Source: Diphasiastrum complanatum (Eukaryota > Streptophyta > Lycopodiopsida > Lycopodiales > Lycopodiaceae). Taken from it: a stretch of DNA of 64,000 nucleotides. Numbering within the stretch: position 1 is the first letter of the stretch; each line of letters begins with the position of its first letter. The stretch covers positions 44,689,446 through 44,753,445 of the forward strand of contig CM055095.1 of NCBI GenBank assembly GCA_029204225.1, written 5' to 3'. The position numbers and the translations under genes were made by a program. Shown here in pieces: positions 1 through 9,899 of the stretch. The notes beneath the pieces were generated by a model. It saw nothing but the letters and a program-made list of their open reading frames with translations. It was not told the DNA's origin and searched no databases.

Positions 1-520
1 TGAGATGCAAACACTAATAGAACTTGATCAAACATGAATGAAATGATAAAGTATTGTTGCTGTCCGTACAAAACCAGAAAGCTACTATATTCCACACGTG
101 TGGATCCAATCAAATATAGATATTTCTACACATAAAATTGCATGCAATCACACCAATGGATAGTAGAACCCAAGAGAACCATGTATAAGCATGAAATGAG
201 ATAGAGAAGAGAGAAGATCACTCTCTCCACATGTTACATCCTTTTATAACATGTCCAAACCCTATTTGCCCACTTGGCTTTCCCTCCAAAATGCTAACCC
301 TACTATTATTTGGTCTAGATTCAAAGTACCCAACATTCAAATTTGAATCTACTCAAACTCGCCTTCTAACTTTTCCACACTTTCAAAAAGTGATTATTCA
401 AGTGACACTTAAACTAATGAACTGTGAAAAGTCAACCTCTAAGTCTAAAAACAAAGTTGGCCTCAATATGCCAAATATGAAAATATAGCAAATATGATCA
501 AACTAGTTGAATATTTCACA
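1..520 (-). mobile_element. Copia 3' LTR, partial (runs off the window)
   Basis: Read on the minus strand, a purine tract GAAGAGGGAG (complement of 521-530) is followed directly by TGTGAAATATTC, the expected order of polypurine tract then LTR start. The LTR therefore begins at 520 and extends left past position 1. It has the ACACGTG-rich, A/T-rich composition of the other LTRs in this window. It belongs with the RNase H remnant immediately to its right. The other end of the LTR is outside the window, so its length is unknown. Confidence 0.6.
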
Positions 521-521
521 C

Positions 522-705
522 TCCCTCTTCAACTAGTTTTAGCATGGACTTTGATAACACTCCAAGTGATGTCCTATGATTCATGAACAAGTCATTTCCC
601 AATGCTTTGGTGAAGATAGCAGCTACACATTCCCTTGAGGACACATGTTGAAGCTCCATCTCCTTTGCAATGACTTGCTCCCTCAAAAAATGTTGCAATA
701 CCACT
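522..705 (-). pseudogene. Copia polyprotein C-terminus (end of RNase H), fragment
   Basis: The minus-strand reading contains EMELQHVSS, then IFTKALGNDLF, then LGVLSKSMLKLVEEGV. This is the typical end of a Ty1/Copia polyprotein, where RNase H is followed by a DIFTKAL-type motif and a short tail ending just before the polypurine tract. Only about 60 residues remain. The usual KHIEV motif upstream is replaced by unrelated sequence at about 705, so the fragment is truncated on its N-terminal side. Its stop lies a few bases from the LTR, as in intact elements. The homology is clear, but the piece is inactive. Confidence 0.75.
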
Positions 706-1130
706 TCAATGACTAATGAAGAATTACATAGAATGTAAATGAAATGATTCCACCATGCTTTCAACTCTGAACTCTCTGGAAAAATACAACAAACAAACAA
801 TAAATGTGAGTGGTCTCCTCCTTCTTTGTCCTTTGTTGCCTTCTATCCACCATCAAACTCCATAAATGAGCCTCCATCTCCATCTTGCCATAAGTTGCCA
901 CCATCACTTGATGACTTGGCCATGAATGAGTGACATAATGAACCTCCAATAGCTTCATTTCCATCAAAAAAACCATCCAAGAATGCTAGTACAAATCCAA
1001 CATCAAAACAATGCTCACCAATGTAGCTAGTTTTACCATATCTTGACAATTTGCACACATCCACATGAAAATGCTCAAACATGAGATAGAACAAGTAAAG
1101 TAGACTTGAATTTCGATTTTTTATTTCACA
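706..1130. other. No recognisable gene
   Basis: Short open frames exist on the minus strand, but none shows a domain I recognise. The stretch separates a minus-strand Copia remnant from the leader of a plus-strand one. It ends in TTTATTTCACA at about 1131, which resembles a Copia LTR end. Confidence 0.4.
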
Positions 1131-1520
1131 TACTGGATTTGGCCGATTTTTGGATCTAAGTGGCGGCTAATAGATTGCATATCAAATTTTCAACATTTGC
1201 ATGTAGATTTGGAATTGTCAATTTTTTGTGATTTTGTCAAAACCCTATTTTTGATTGGATCTCTAGATAGTGAGGTTGTTGTACTTCATTTGAGTGTGTT
1301 TCAATCTTAGTAAGTGGGATAATCCATTAGATTGAGGATAGATCATAGGTTGATCAAGATTCCATGATTCTATGTGTTGATTTGTTTTGTATAAGTGCTA
1401 GAAGAGAATTTTTGAGATAGTTTTAAATCTTGGTGATTTTTTTTGAAAGCATTTGTTGTGGTTCAAAGGAGTGCTTTGTGCATTGAAACAGGTTGAAAGA
1501 GAAGATCAGATCATTGCTAC

Positions 1521-2690
1521 ATGGAAACCTCAAGTGGAGTCACGTTGGAAGCCAATGATAGGCTTACCTCAAGTAACTATTCATTGTGGAAAGTGGGAAT
1601 GGAATCACTTCTTGCGACGAATGATGTTTTGGATATTGTTGTAGGTTTGGAGGAGAGACTAGCAATAAAACAAGATCAAATGAGGTATGATAAGAGGGCC
1701 AAAATGGCTCTAGACACGATCAAGATGAATGTGACCAATGAGCTTCTCAAGGAGGTTGGTAAGAGTACTTCATCTCAAGATGCTTGGGATTCATTGAAGA
1801 AGCTTTATGGATCCAAGTCTACTTCTAGAGTGTTGACTCTAAGAAGTCAAATCTTTTCTTGTTTGCAAAAGAATGAAGAAAGTCCAAGTACTTTTGTTTT
1901 GAGGATGAAAGCATTGAATGATGAGTTGGCTTGCATTGATGAGAGCATTAAGGAAGGAGAGCTTGTTCAAGTGATTCTTAATGGATTGTTGGATGCTCAT
2001 GCTAACATTGTTCAAAGTATTGTTATTCAAAAGACTTTGTCAAGTTTGATGGATCTTCAAGAGATCTTGATCAATGAAGAATATAGGGTTCAAGCAAGAG
2101 GTGGATCTACATCTACACTTCAAGAAGAGGCTATGTTTACAAAGGGCAAAACCAAAAGTAAGTGGTCTAAAGGGCAACATCAAGTGGATGTTTCTTCAAA
2201 TGGCAAAAAGAAGGATAGCTCAAAGCTCAAGTGCTTCTATTGTGGCATCAAAGGACACTTTGCAAGTGAGTGCTACAGGAAGAAGAGAGATCAAGGAGAC
2301 AAGCAAGGTAATCTTATTCTTGATGAGGATGGTTTGGATATTCAAGATGCAAATGATGATGCTTTTGTGATGTCTTCATGTATGCATGCTAATGATGGAA
2401 ATCTAGATTCTTGGTGGATTGATAGTGGATCAAGTTCACACATGGCTTTTCACAAAGAGTACTTCACTTCTTTGTTGGCATATGGAGATGACAAGAGGGT
2501 GATATACATGGCCAATGATGGTGAGTGTGCAATCAAAGGGATTGGCACAATTCCTATTTCTCTCTCTAAAAATAGGAATGTTAATTTGTAGGATGTCTTG
2601 TTTATTCCATCTATTACCAAGAATTTGGTCAATGTGAGTCAAATGCTAAGTAAAGGCCTCAAGGTTGAGTCTAATGGAGATGTTGTATGA
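1521..2690 (+). pseudogene. Copia gag and protease, broken
   Basis: The frame opens at 1521 and gives a UBN2-type gag of about 240 residues. A zinc knuckle CFYCGIKGHFASEC follows, then the aspartic protease signature WWIDSGSSSHM. A TAG stop ends the frame at about 2591; sequence beyond it in the same frame (LFIPSITKNLVNVSQML) continues the protease. It is one base change from a CAG sense codon. A second stop occurs at about 2688. Gag would form the particle and protease would mature the polyprotein. The start follows the element's leader, and the N-terminus matches the gag at 57249-57539 on the minus strand (EANDRLTS against EGNDRLTS). Confidence 0.85.
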
Positions 2691-3560
2691 TCAAAAGGAA
2701 GGATGTCTTGATTGGAAAAGGTAAAAGGCAAGGGAAGTTGTTCAAACTAGATGCTTGTGTTATTGCTAACCAAGTTGGATGTGTTGCAAGAGAGCAAATA
2801 CCTATTCAAGAGGTTTGGCATAAAAGGATGGGACACCTCAACTTCAAGTCGTTGGAGGTAATGGCTAGAAAGAAGGTTGTGATAGGTCTTCCAAGTTTCT
2901 TAAGTGGCATCAAACATGTTTTGAGTCTTGTGCTTTGTCTAAGTCACATAGAATACCTTATACTAGATCTACATCTAGATCTACAAAGCCTTTTAAACTT
3001 GTACATTCGAATATTCATGGATTTACTACAATTAGCAATAGTGGAGCTAAGATGTATGTAACATTTATTGATGGTTTTAGTAGATTTTGTTGGATCTATC
3101 TACTAAAGAGCAAGGATAAAATGTATGATGTCTTTATCAAGTTCAAGAATGCAAGGGAGAACCAATTTTTCACAAAGATCAAGTGCTTAAGGAGTGACAT
3201 GGTGGTGAGTACATATCTACCAAGTTTAAGGCCTTTTGTAATGAGCATGGGATCAAGAGAGAGTATACAACATCCCACAACAAAATGGAGTCGCTGAAAG
3301 GAAGAAAAGGTCTTTATGTGAAAGTGCTAAAGCTATGAGGTTAAGTGTTAATCTTGACAAACCATTTTGGGATCAAACTTTGTTGTGTGCCAATTGGATG
3401 CACATGCTATGTCAACATTACTCTTGATGATAGGACCAAAGAGGATCCATCTTCAAGAAGAGGTATTTTGGTTGGATATAGTAATCTGAATAAAGCCTAC
3501 AAGGTTTACCTTCATTCTACTAACAAAGTGATTGTTGGTAGAGATGTCATCTTTGGATGA
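2691..3560 (+). pseudogene. Copia pre-integrase and integrase, frameshifted
   Basis: The GAG-pre-integrase module is visible as KRMGHLNFKSLEV. The integrase zinc-binding part is damaged by a frameshift near 2920, after which the second frame reads SKSHRIPYTRSTSRST. The catalytic core keeps YVTFIDGFSRFCW, while the usual CDNGGEY-type block is altered to RSDMVV near 3195. A further frameshift lies near 3290, at the block that should read QQNGVAERKNR. The linker into reverse transcriptase reads RRGILVGYSNLNKAYKVY, as in Copia elements. The segment shows at least three breaks. Confidence 0.75.
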
Positions 3561-3561
3561 G

Positions 3562-4845
3562 GGGAACATTCCAAAAGTGTCTTCAAGCATGATTGATAAA
3601 GGTGTGGATGGATCTAACATTCTTGATGTTGGTGTAAAGGATCCTACTTTGGATGGTGATGATGATGGACCTTCATTAAGTCAAAAGCCAAGGAGAACAT
3701 CAAGGGAAAGACAAGTACCTTCAAGGCTCACATATGATGACAAGGGTAAGCAAGTAGTTTCTAGAAATTATATTGCTTTCCTAACCTCTTTTGATGAAAC
3801 TACAAGGGTAGATGAAGCAAGGAGAGAAGAGGAGTGGATCCAAGCAATGGATCTTGAGTATCAAGCTCTTATGGACAATGGAACATGGAGATTGGTGGAG
3901 TTGCCTAAGGATAAGAAAGCTATTGGATGCAAATGGATCTTCAAGGTGAAGACAAACCAAGATGGATCTATCAACAAGTACAAGGCAAGGTTAGTGGCAA
4001 AAGGATATGTTGAAGAACAAGGGATTGACTATGATGAGACCCTTGCACCCGTGGCAAAGATGGTAAGCATTCGAGTCATCATCACACTTGCTACACTTTA
4101 TGGATGGGATCTATGGCAAATGGACATTTCAAATGCATTCTTGAATGGTGATCTTGAGGAGGAAGTGTACATGGAGCAACCTGAGAGCTACATTTTATCA
4201 ACAAAGCCAAATCATGTGTGTCTACTACAAATGAGTTTGTATGGCCTTAAGCAAACACCAAGGAGTTGGTATGCTAAGCTCAACACTTTTCTACTCTCTC
4301 AAGGCTTTGTTATGAGTGAGTATGATCATTCACTTTATTATAGGTTTGTTGGAAATGATGTTACCATCTTGCTAATCTATGTGGATGATATCATCTTGAG
4401 TGGTGGAGACAATCAAGATGTGGAGGATATCAAGAGTGCTCTTAAGAAGGAGTTTGAAGTCCATGATCTTGGTAACTTGCATGACATTTTGGGAACAGAA
4501 GTAATTAGATCTTTTCAATCTACTTTCATTTGTCAAGAGAAGTATGCTAATTCTATTCTAGAAAGATTTCATATGGTAGATGCAAAAGCTAGTGATACAC
4601 CAATGGAGACTCATGTAAAGCTAACTATAAGAGGTAATGAAAGATCCTTCAAGGACATTACTCTCTATAGAAAGCTAGTTGGTTCACTCATCTATCTAAC
4701 TATTACTATTAGACCATATCTAAGCTATTGTGTTGGAAGATTGAGTCAATTCATGCAAGATCCTAGTGAGGAGCATTGGAAGCTAGGAAAGCGAGTTTTG
4801 AGGTACATCATTGGAACTCGAGATTTTGGCATATTGCATCCACAA
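3562..4845 (+). pseudogene. Copia reverse transcriptase, nearly complete
   Basis: The long frame covers the Copia RT domain (RVT_2). It begins near EEEWIQAMDLEYQALM, continues through IGCKWIFKVK and YKARLVAKGY, and reaches the polymerase motif LLIYVDDIILSG at about 4375-4410. It then runs through the connection region GSLIYLTI and KLGKRVLRYIIGTRDFG. Homology ends at about 4845; the last 30 or so codons of the open frame are foreign sequence. The YVDD catalytic pair is intact, so this part may be relatively young, but RNase H is missing. RT would copy element RNA into DNA in cytoplasmic particles. Confidence 0.88.
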
Positions 4846-5232
4846 TTCATTTTGTCTATTCTCTATTTTCATTTGTCCATTTTGGTGGTGTCGGACCAAC
4901 TGAAAAGTTTCAACCATGGGGTTGTTCATCCTCTTAAGTCAATTTGATTGATCTAGATCAATTGATGAAAATCTAGTATAGTACTTAGTCTCTCCTCAGG
5001 TCTAGAGCTATATATTCGATCACCATTTTACTTTTAACTCCTTGATGCCTATTTGGGATAATCACATCATCAAAGCAAGTAGCTTTGATCAAGCTCTGAC
5101 GATAGGAGAATTTTCTATCAGATCATCTTTTTTTTTTGACCAACAAAACCCATAAAAAGAAAAATAGATTTGAAAATTACAAAAATAGTATATATCAGAA
5201 AATCAAAAAAAAAAAAACTCGAGTATCAGAGA
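4846..5232. other. No gene seen; A/T-rich spacer
   Basis: Unrelated A/T-rich DNA follows the broken end of Copia A. It contains short homopolymer runs near 5130 and 5208. No conserved protein reading was found in any frame. Confidence 0.4.
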
Positions 5233-5336
5233 GTTAAAGCTTTGAGTGATGAACTAGCATGCATTAGTGAAAGCATTAAGGATGTGGAGGTTGTTCAAGT
5301 TGTTGTTAGTGGCTTGTTGGATGATCATGCTTGTTA
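5233..5336 (+). pseudogene. Copia gag scrap
   Basis: One frame reads KALSDELACISESIKD and then VSGLLDDHAC before a stop. This aligns with KALNDELACIDESIKE and LNGLLDAHAN in the gag at 1900-2000. It is a 104-bp remnant of the same family, with no neighbouring gag sequence. Confidence 0.7.
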
Positions 5337-5402
5337 GGGGTGGGATTGAAACTTAAGACCTTTGGGATACAACACATACTTCATAACTTCTAACCACAAA
5401 TT

Positions 5403-5526
5403 ATCGATTGCAAATGGGTCTTCAAGATCAAATATTAAGCTGACGGGCTAGTAGCCAGAGGATGTTCTCAGATCCCAAACATCAACAACAATGAGACTTT
5501 CAATCCAGTAGTCAAATATTCATCAA
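5403..5526 (+). pseudogene. Copia RT fragment, 5' piece (interrupted by an LTR)
   Basis: The frame reads IDCKWVFKIK, a stop, then GLVARGCSQ and NETFNPVVKYSS, the N-terminal part of a Copia RT. It breaks off at 5526 where an LTR-like block begins, and it resumes in the same domain at about 6150. The family matches the minus-strand RT at 34299-34889. Confidence 0.7.
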
Positions 5527-6137
5527 TGTTGAAAATACAACAAATAAACTCTGATAAACCTTTGAAATGATAGAGGAAGCACTTTGAATGAATCCAATTG
5601 AGATCATATAGCTAAAACGCCAACCAATTTAGTGTTTCATAGTTTCACCTTGGCTTGAATTCCACTTGAAGGCTCAAATTCATGCAATTCCCTTCACGTA
5701 TGAAAGTATAGACTACCACAGGCAGAGTACAGTACATGAACTTCCAAATGAATCTCACAAATCCAAATTACTCAACACAAATAACAAATATCAAACATCT
5801 AAGTCACCAACAACATGAAAACCAATTTTTTACTCATAAATTGATGGAGAAACCATCACATATTTATACATCAGTAGCTCGAATATGAGCATTTTAGGGA
5901 TTTTATGTACTTTTCATAATCTAACCCTAACATCCAACCTAATTGATCATTGGATCCACCATAATTAGGGTCCTTGATCTTTATTTCAAAGGTGCCTTTA
6001 CAATGTAGGATGTAGAATAAGACTTTGGAAAAGCATCCTATGCTATTTGGCACGTGTGGCATCTATTTACATGGCCGTCTTGCCAATTACAATGCATGTG
6101 ACCAAAAATGGTTCAAACTAGCTTGTGAATTTTAACA
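5527..6137 (-). mobile_element. Solo LTR inserted in a Copia RT
   Basis: The 611-bp block starts TGTTGAAAAT and ends AATTTTAACA, an imperfect terminal inverted pair with TG...CA ends. It splits a Copia RT reading: SSM before it and LLSFDVAVDLEVHQLDVQT after it. The flanking five bases are ATCAA (5522-5526) and ATCGA (6138-6142), a target duplication with one mismatch. A TATA-like string reads on the minus strand near 5870, so minus orientation is likely. No coding sequence lies inside it. Confidence 0.65.
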
Positions 6138-6460
6138 ATCGATCCAAATCCTCTTATCATTTGATGTTGCGGTCGACCTTGAAGTACATCAACTCGATGT
6201 ACAAACAACTTATCTGAATGGAGTTATAGAAAAAGACATCTACATGATACAGCTTGTAGTTCTTGAAGGTATGAAGAATCATGTCTATAAACTCCATAAG
6301 GCACTTTATGGCTTGAAACAATCAGCAAGAGCTTGGTTTTAGAGGATTAACACATTCCTCATCCAACATGCTTTCAAACCAAGCACTGCCAATACTAAAC
6401 GTCTATTTCAAGTCTATGTAGTATTTTTTCATTATTATCACTTTGTATGTCGACGATACA
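6138..6460 (+). pseudogene. Copia RT fragment, 3' piece
   Basis: It reads VHQLDVQTTYLNGVI, then KNHVYKLHKALYGLKQSAR, then a TAG where RT normally has a glutamine, then RINTFLIQH and finally TLYVDDTL. This continues the RT domain cut by the LTR at 5527-6137. Two stops and one frameshift (near 6400) are present. Confidence 0.75.
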
Positions 6461-6674
6461 TTGACTCTCTCTATATAATGAGATAGGGATTCTCTCGTCA
6501 ACATATTGGATTCAGGTTACTAGATTCTCTCTTCTCCTCTAGCTTTCACATGGCATGGCTTGGGGGCTAGATCCAGGTTTGATCTAGGTTTGGTTGAGCG
6601 GTTTGGCTCCATAGTCTTTCTTATTGTGTTCTCATATCCTCATCTTAGGGGTTATCCCTTAGGATCTTTACAAT

Positions 6675-6686
6675 TGGTATCAGAGC
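6675..6686 (+). other. LTR-retrotransposon primer-binding site
   Basis: TGGTATCAGAGC is the usual complement of the 3' end of initiator methionine tRNA in plant Copia elements. It follows a short TTTACA that could be an LTR end. No gag reading follows, so the element is otherwise eroded. Confidence 0.5.
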
Positions 6687-7955
6687 TTGGCTAAGATGCG
6701 GTCTTGGATAGGATGGATACAAGTTCTACACCGAATTGGAATTGGAGAGCACTTGGATTTACATCCCGAATGGAGTGCTGATTTCTCAAGGAAAGTTTAG
6801 AATTGGAGTTGCTAACTCATTGAGCTTTTCAAAGTCCGTGGTAGAGTGCTCTTCTATAGATTCACTTTTGACAATGATGTTGAGAATTAGTATAGAGTTC
6901 ATTCTTAAATTTCTGGTGCTTTGAGAAAAGTTTCAATTGATGTAGAATGTTCTGCATGTTGGAATCCACTTGATTGTTTAGCTGTCTAATTTTGCTTGGT
7001 TTGAGGTTTGAACAACTTCCATTGAGTCCATAATGTTATCGGCAAATTAGGTTCATGCATAACTTTCCAGAATTTATTGAAAGGTTGGTTTGGAATTAAT
7101 CTTTCCGAAATAAACTAATCGAGGCTATAAATCTTGAATTTAAATGGTTGCATGCATTAAACGGAAAGGGATGATCGAGTGCCCATTATGTCTAACATGG
7201 GAATAGTTGATGCATGTAGCCAGAAATTCCTTAGTAAGCCTTTCTCTGTTGAATAGCTTGAAGCCTCAGTTGAGGGATGAGCCATTAGAGCAAGCTACAG
7301 ATCCTCTTTCTAACATGTTCTTGAACTTCTGAGGGTTCGAGATAGCTGTCAGAAGTATTTGTCAGCTGAATCTTATATAAAAGTTGTCTCCACAATGGAT
7401 TTACCTGTGACTGATTACTGCTACTAGATGCTTGTTACTTATAGAACTGTTGAGAGGGCTTGCATGTGGAACCTTCAAATATGGTAGGAAGTTGCGATTT
7501 CTGCTTGAGGTTCTATTGAAGACTGCACCTTAGATCCCTCTGCCAGCTCACAGACCAAAGATTGAACCTATTTTTCTAGTTCCAAGATAGCTATCCTTCC
7601 CTAGTAGGCCAGACTAGCGTTTTTTGCTAAAATCAAGAATGAATTATATAGTAAATCAAGAGGCAAAAGTAAGAGAAAAATATAATGGCCTCAAAAAGTG
7701 CAAAAATGTGAGGAAATAGGAAATGTAGAATGACTTCAAGATCACACCAGCCTTAGCCTATAACGCAATGGAATGAGTAGGAGTGACATGCCCATTTTGC
7801 ACTGTTTACTACTTGGCCTTGATTATGGGCTTGTTGAAATTCTTGGTTGGACAACTTATGAGACAAAATATGTCTGCCTTGGCCATTTCACAGCATATTA
7901 ATTGAGACGTGATCAATTAGTGTATTATGCCTAAGTTGGGCTCACTCACTTAAAT
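6687..7955. other. No gene seen
   Basis: About 1.3 kb follows the primer-binding site. It may be the eroded internal region of a retrotransposon. The open frame at 6736-6924 shows no domain I recognise. No RNA gene was found. Confidence 0.35.
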
Positions 7956-7963
7956 TTGATTCT

Positions 7964-8125
7964 CGGGGGAGCGTATTTTTCACCCTGTCTGACATGATAG
8001 AGGTGGGCTGCAACGCATCCAAGGGTGATGAGAGTGGGATGCATCCTATGGCATCCCACTTTTTTTACCCTTATCATCTCTTCCCCACCTCGGTCATGTC
8101 AAACAGGGTGAGGAATACGCTCCCC
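7964..8125. mobile_element. Foldback MITE, about 160 bp
   Basis: The left end GGGGAGCGTATTTTTCACCC (from 7966) is matched by the reverse complement of the right end, GGGGAGCGTATTCCTCACCC (to 8125). The complementarity continues inward through most of the element (GACATGA, GAGGTGGG, AGTGGGATGC). The flanking sequence TTGATTC occurs at 7956-7962 and again at 8126-8132. The duplication is 8 bp if one mismatch is allowed, which would suit a hAT-type MITE. No coding capacity is present. Confidence 0.7.
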
Positions 8126-8258
8126 TTGATTCCCTATGATCCCAAATGTTGATAATAACAAGAAGCATTCTGTAGCATCTATATAAGTAAAACTATTTTA
8201 GAGAGATTGTATACAAACCTATAGCCTACTGTCACACCTAGACTCTCCCTCACCCACC

Positions 8259-8640
8259 ATGCTCCTCTCTTTCTTACCTATGTCACTCCTACTCCCCCCA
8301 TATGTCACAACTACTCTCTCTCTCTCTCACCATTCTCCTTTGTCTCTCCCTATGTCACGCCTACTCTCTCTCTCTCTCTTTGTGTGCCAAGGAGGGCGCG
8401 CAGGGAGGGCACGCGAGGAGGATGTAGGGAGGGCGTGGGGAGGGGGGCCAAGGAGGGCGTGTGGGGAGGACACAAGGGTGGGCGTGCGGGGAGGGCACAG
8501 GGAGGCGTGCAAGGTAGGGGGCATAGGGAGGGTGTTATATCTATATATATATCTCTTTGCTCTCTCTCTTTGCGTCGCACACTTGCACGCGCACACACAC
8601 CATCGGCCGCACGTCATCGACGGTAGCTAAAAAATGTTTA
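8259..8640. repeat. CT-rich tract and G-rich minisatellite upstream of the CCHC gene
   Basis: Runs of CTCTCTC near 8310-8385 are followed by a G-rich array of short GAGGGCGTG-like units at about 8388-8535. The stretch lies about 1.3 kb upstream of the CCHC protein start and may be part of its promoter or leader. The open frames here on both strands are low-complexity artefacts. Confidence 0.5.
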
Positions 8641-8845
8641 GCATTGCATTGGAGATTGCAAAAGGCCAAGCTCCATAGCACGTTGCAAAAGCGTAAAAAA
8701 AATTCCAAGGGAGGGAGGGGCCCAGAGCGGATGGCCGGCCACCCAAGTCTGATCGTCACGTGTCCAGCCTGGTGGCCTCCAAAAAGAAGAAGAAGGAGGG
8801 TTAGGGCTCCGCCAAGAAACGGAGGAGCTGAGCTCGCCTGCGTGC

Positions 8846-8848
8846 GAG

Positions 8849-8881
<33 letters not shown>
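8846..8881. repeat. (GA)n microsatellite
   Basis: About 18 GA units lie in the probable 5' leader region of the CCHC gene. GA tracts are common in plant 5' leaders. A (GAT)n run follows at about 9115-9141. Confidence 0.8.
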
Positions 8882-8883
<2 letters not shown>

Positions 8884-9899
8884 GAGCAGGCTACGATCAT
8901 CGATCTGGATCTGGTGATAGAAGAGAAGAGGAGATGGTAAGGTGAAGGAAAAGAGAAGGAAGTTGGCGAAGAAGAAGAGGAAGAAGAAGATCTGGTGTTG
9001 TGGTGAGAAGTGAAGAAGCGAAGGTGTGCAGGAGGAGGCAGCATAGAGGTACACCACACAACACATCAGAACAGGCGGTTGCAATGAAATGAAGCAAGCA
9101 AGGGTGCAAGTGATTGATGATGATGATGATGATGATGATGCCTGTTGCTGAGTGTTTAGTTTTTGGGAAGGAAGAATCGGCTGATGGAAGTCGGATGTGT
9201 TGTTCTTTTGCGTTGTTTCGTGATCTCGTTGTAGATTATATCTAAGAGGTTGCCGATCTGCGTTCTAGTGTTGTTATTGTTAGGATGCTTTCTTTCCCTT
9301 TTCCTTCCGCCTGCTTTAGGGCATTCCTTTAGCATATGGAAGATATTAGTCTAACATAATAATGAATGGAATGATTTGTTTTCGTAAAGAAGAAATTAAT
9401 GTTCTGGTGAATGTGAGAAGAAGGCTGATAATAAGGTGAGTGAGAGGCTATAATCAGTTACACTCACTTCGGTAATGCTCCATTCAAAAGACTAATACTG
9501 CCTTTCTTTTGCTTTACTCCAAGACTTTTAGTTTTTACTATTCCGTGAACTTCTTGCGAGGTGTGGTCAAAGAAGGCTGATCTGAAGTAGAAATGTTATT
9601 TCTGGGTGTAGCGAAAAGTTATCACATCCCTTTGGCTAGTATTAAGATGTGTATGTCGCTTATGGCTTATTATGAAAGAAAATGGATGAAGACAGTCAAT
9701 ACGAGAACTTTTGACTCCAATCTTGAGCATACAAGAAACCATATTAGAACTTTCTTTGGGAGTTGGAGATGTGAAGGTTTTCACTATGCAGATATTATAC
9801 AAATTAAATTTGTTTCTATTTGTGTCTTGGCTTTGAGGGGGAGTGTAGGAGGGAAGATTTGGAGTTTTATATCTATCGGAACCAACGCAAGCTGGAAGA

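Larger units (their letters stand above)
1131..4845 (+). mobile_element. Copia element A, internal region, truncated
   Basis: A leader of about 390 bp resembles the leader of the minus-strand Copia copy at 57540-58130; both share the string TGCTTTGTGCATTG(G/A)AACAGGTT just before the gag start. The order after it is gag, protease, integrase, reverse transcriptase, which defines Copia rather than Gypsy. The element stops inside the RT/RNase H region at about 4845, where the sequence changes to unrelated A/T-rich DNA. No 3' LTR or RNase H is present. Nonsense codons and frameshifts in gag and integrase show that it is inactive. Confidence 0.85.

Noticed and set aside
8327-9109. Several overlapping open frames on both strands
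   Set aside because: They run through CT, GA and G-rich repeats. Their translations are low-complexity and have no conserved domain.
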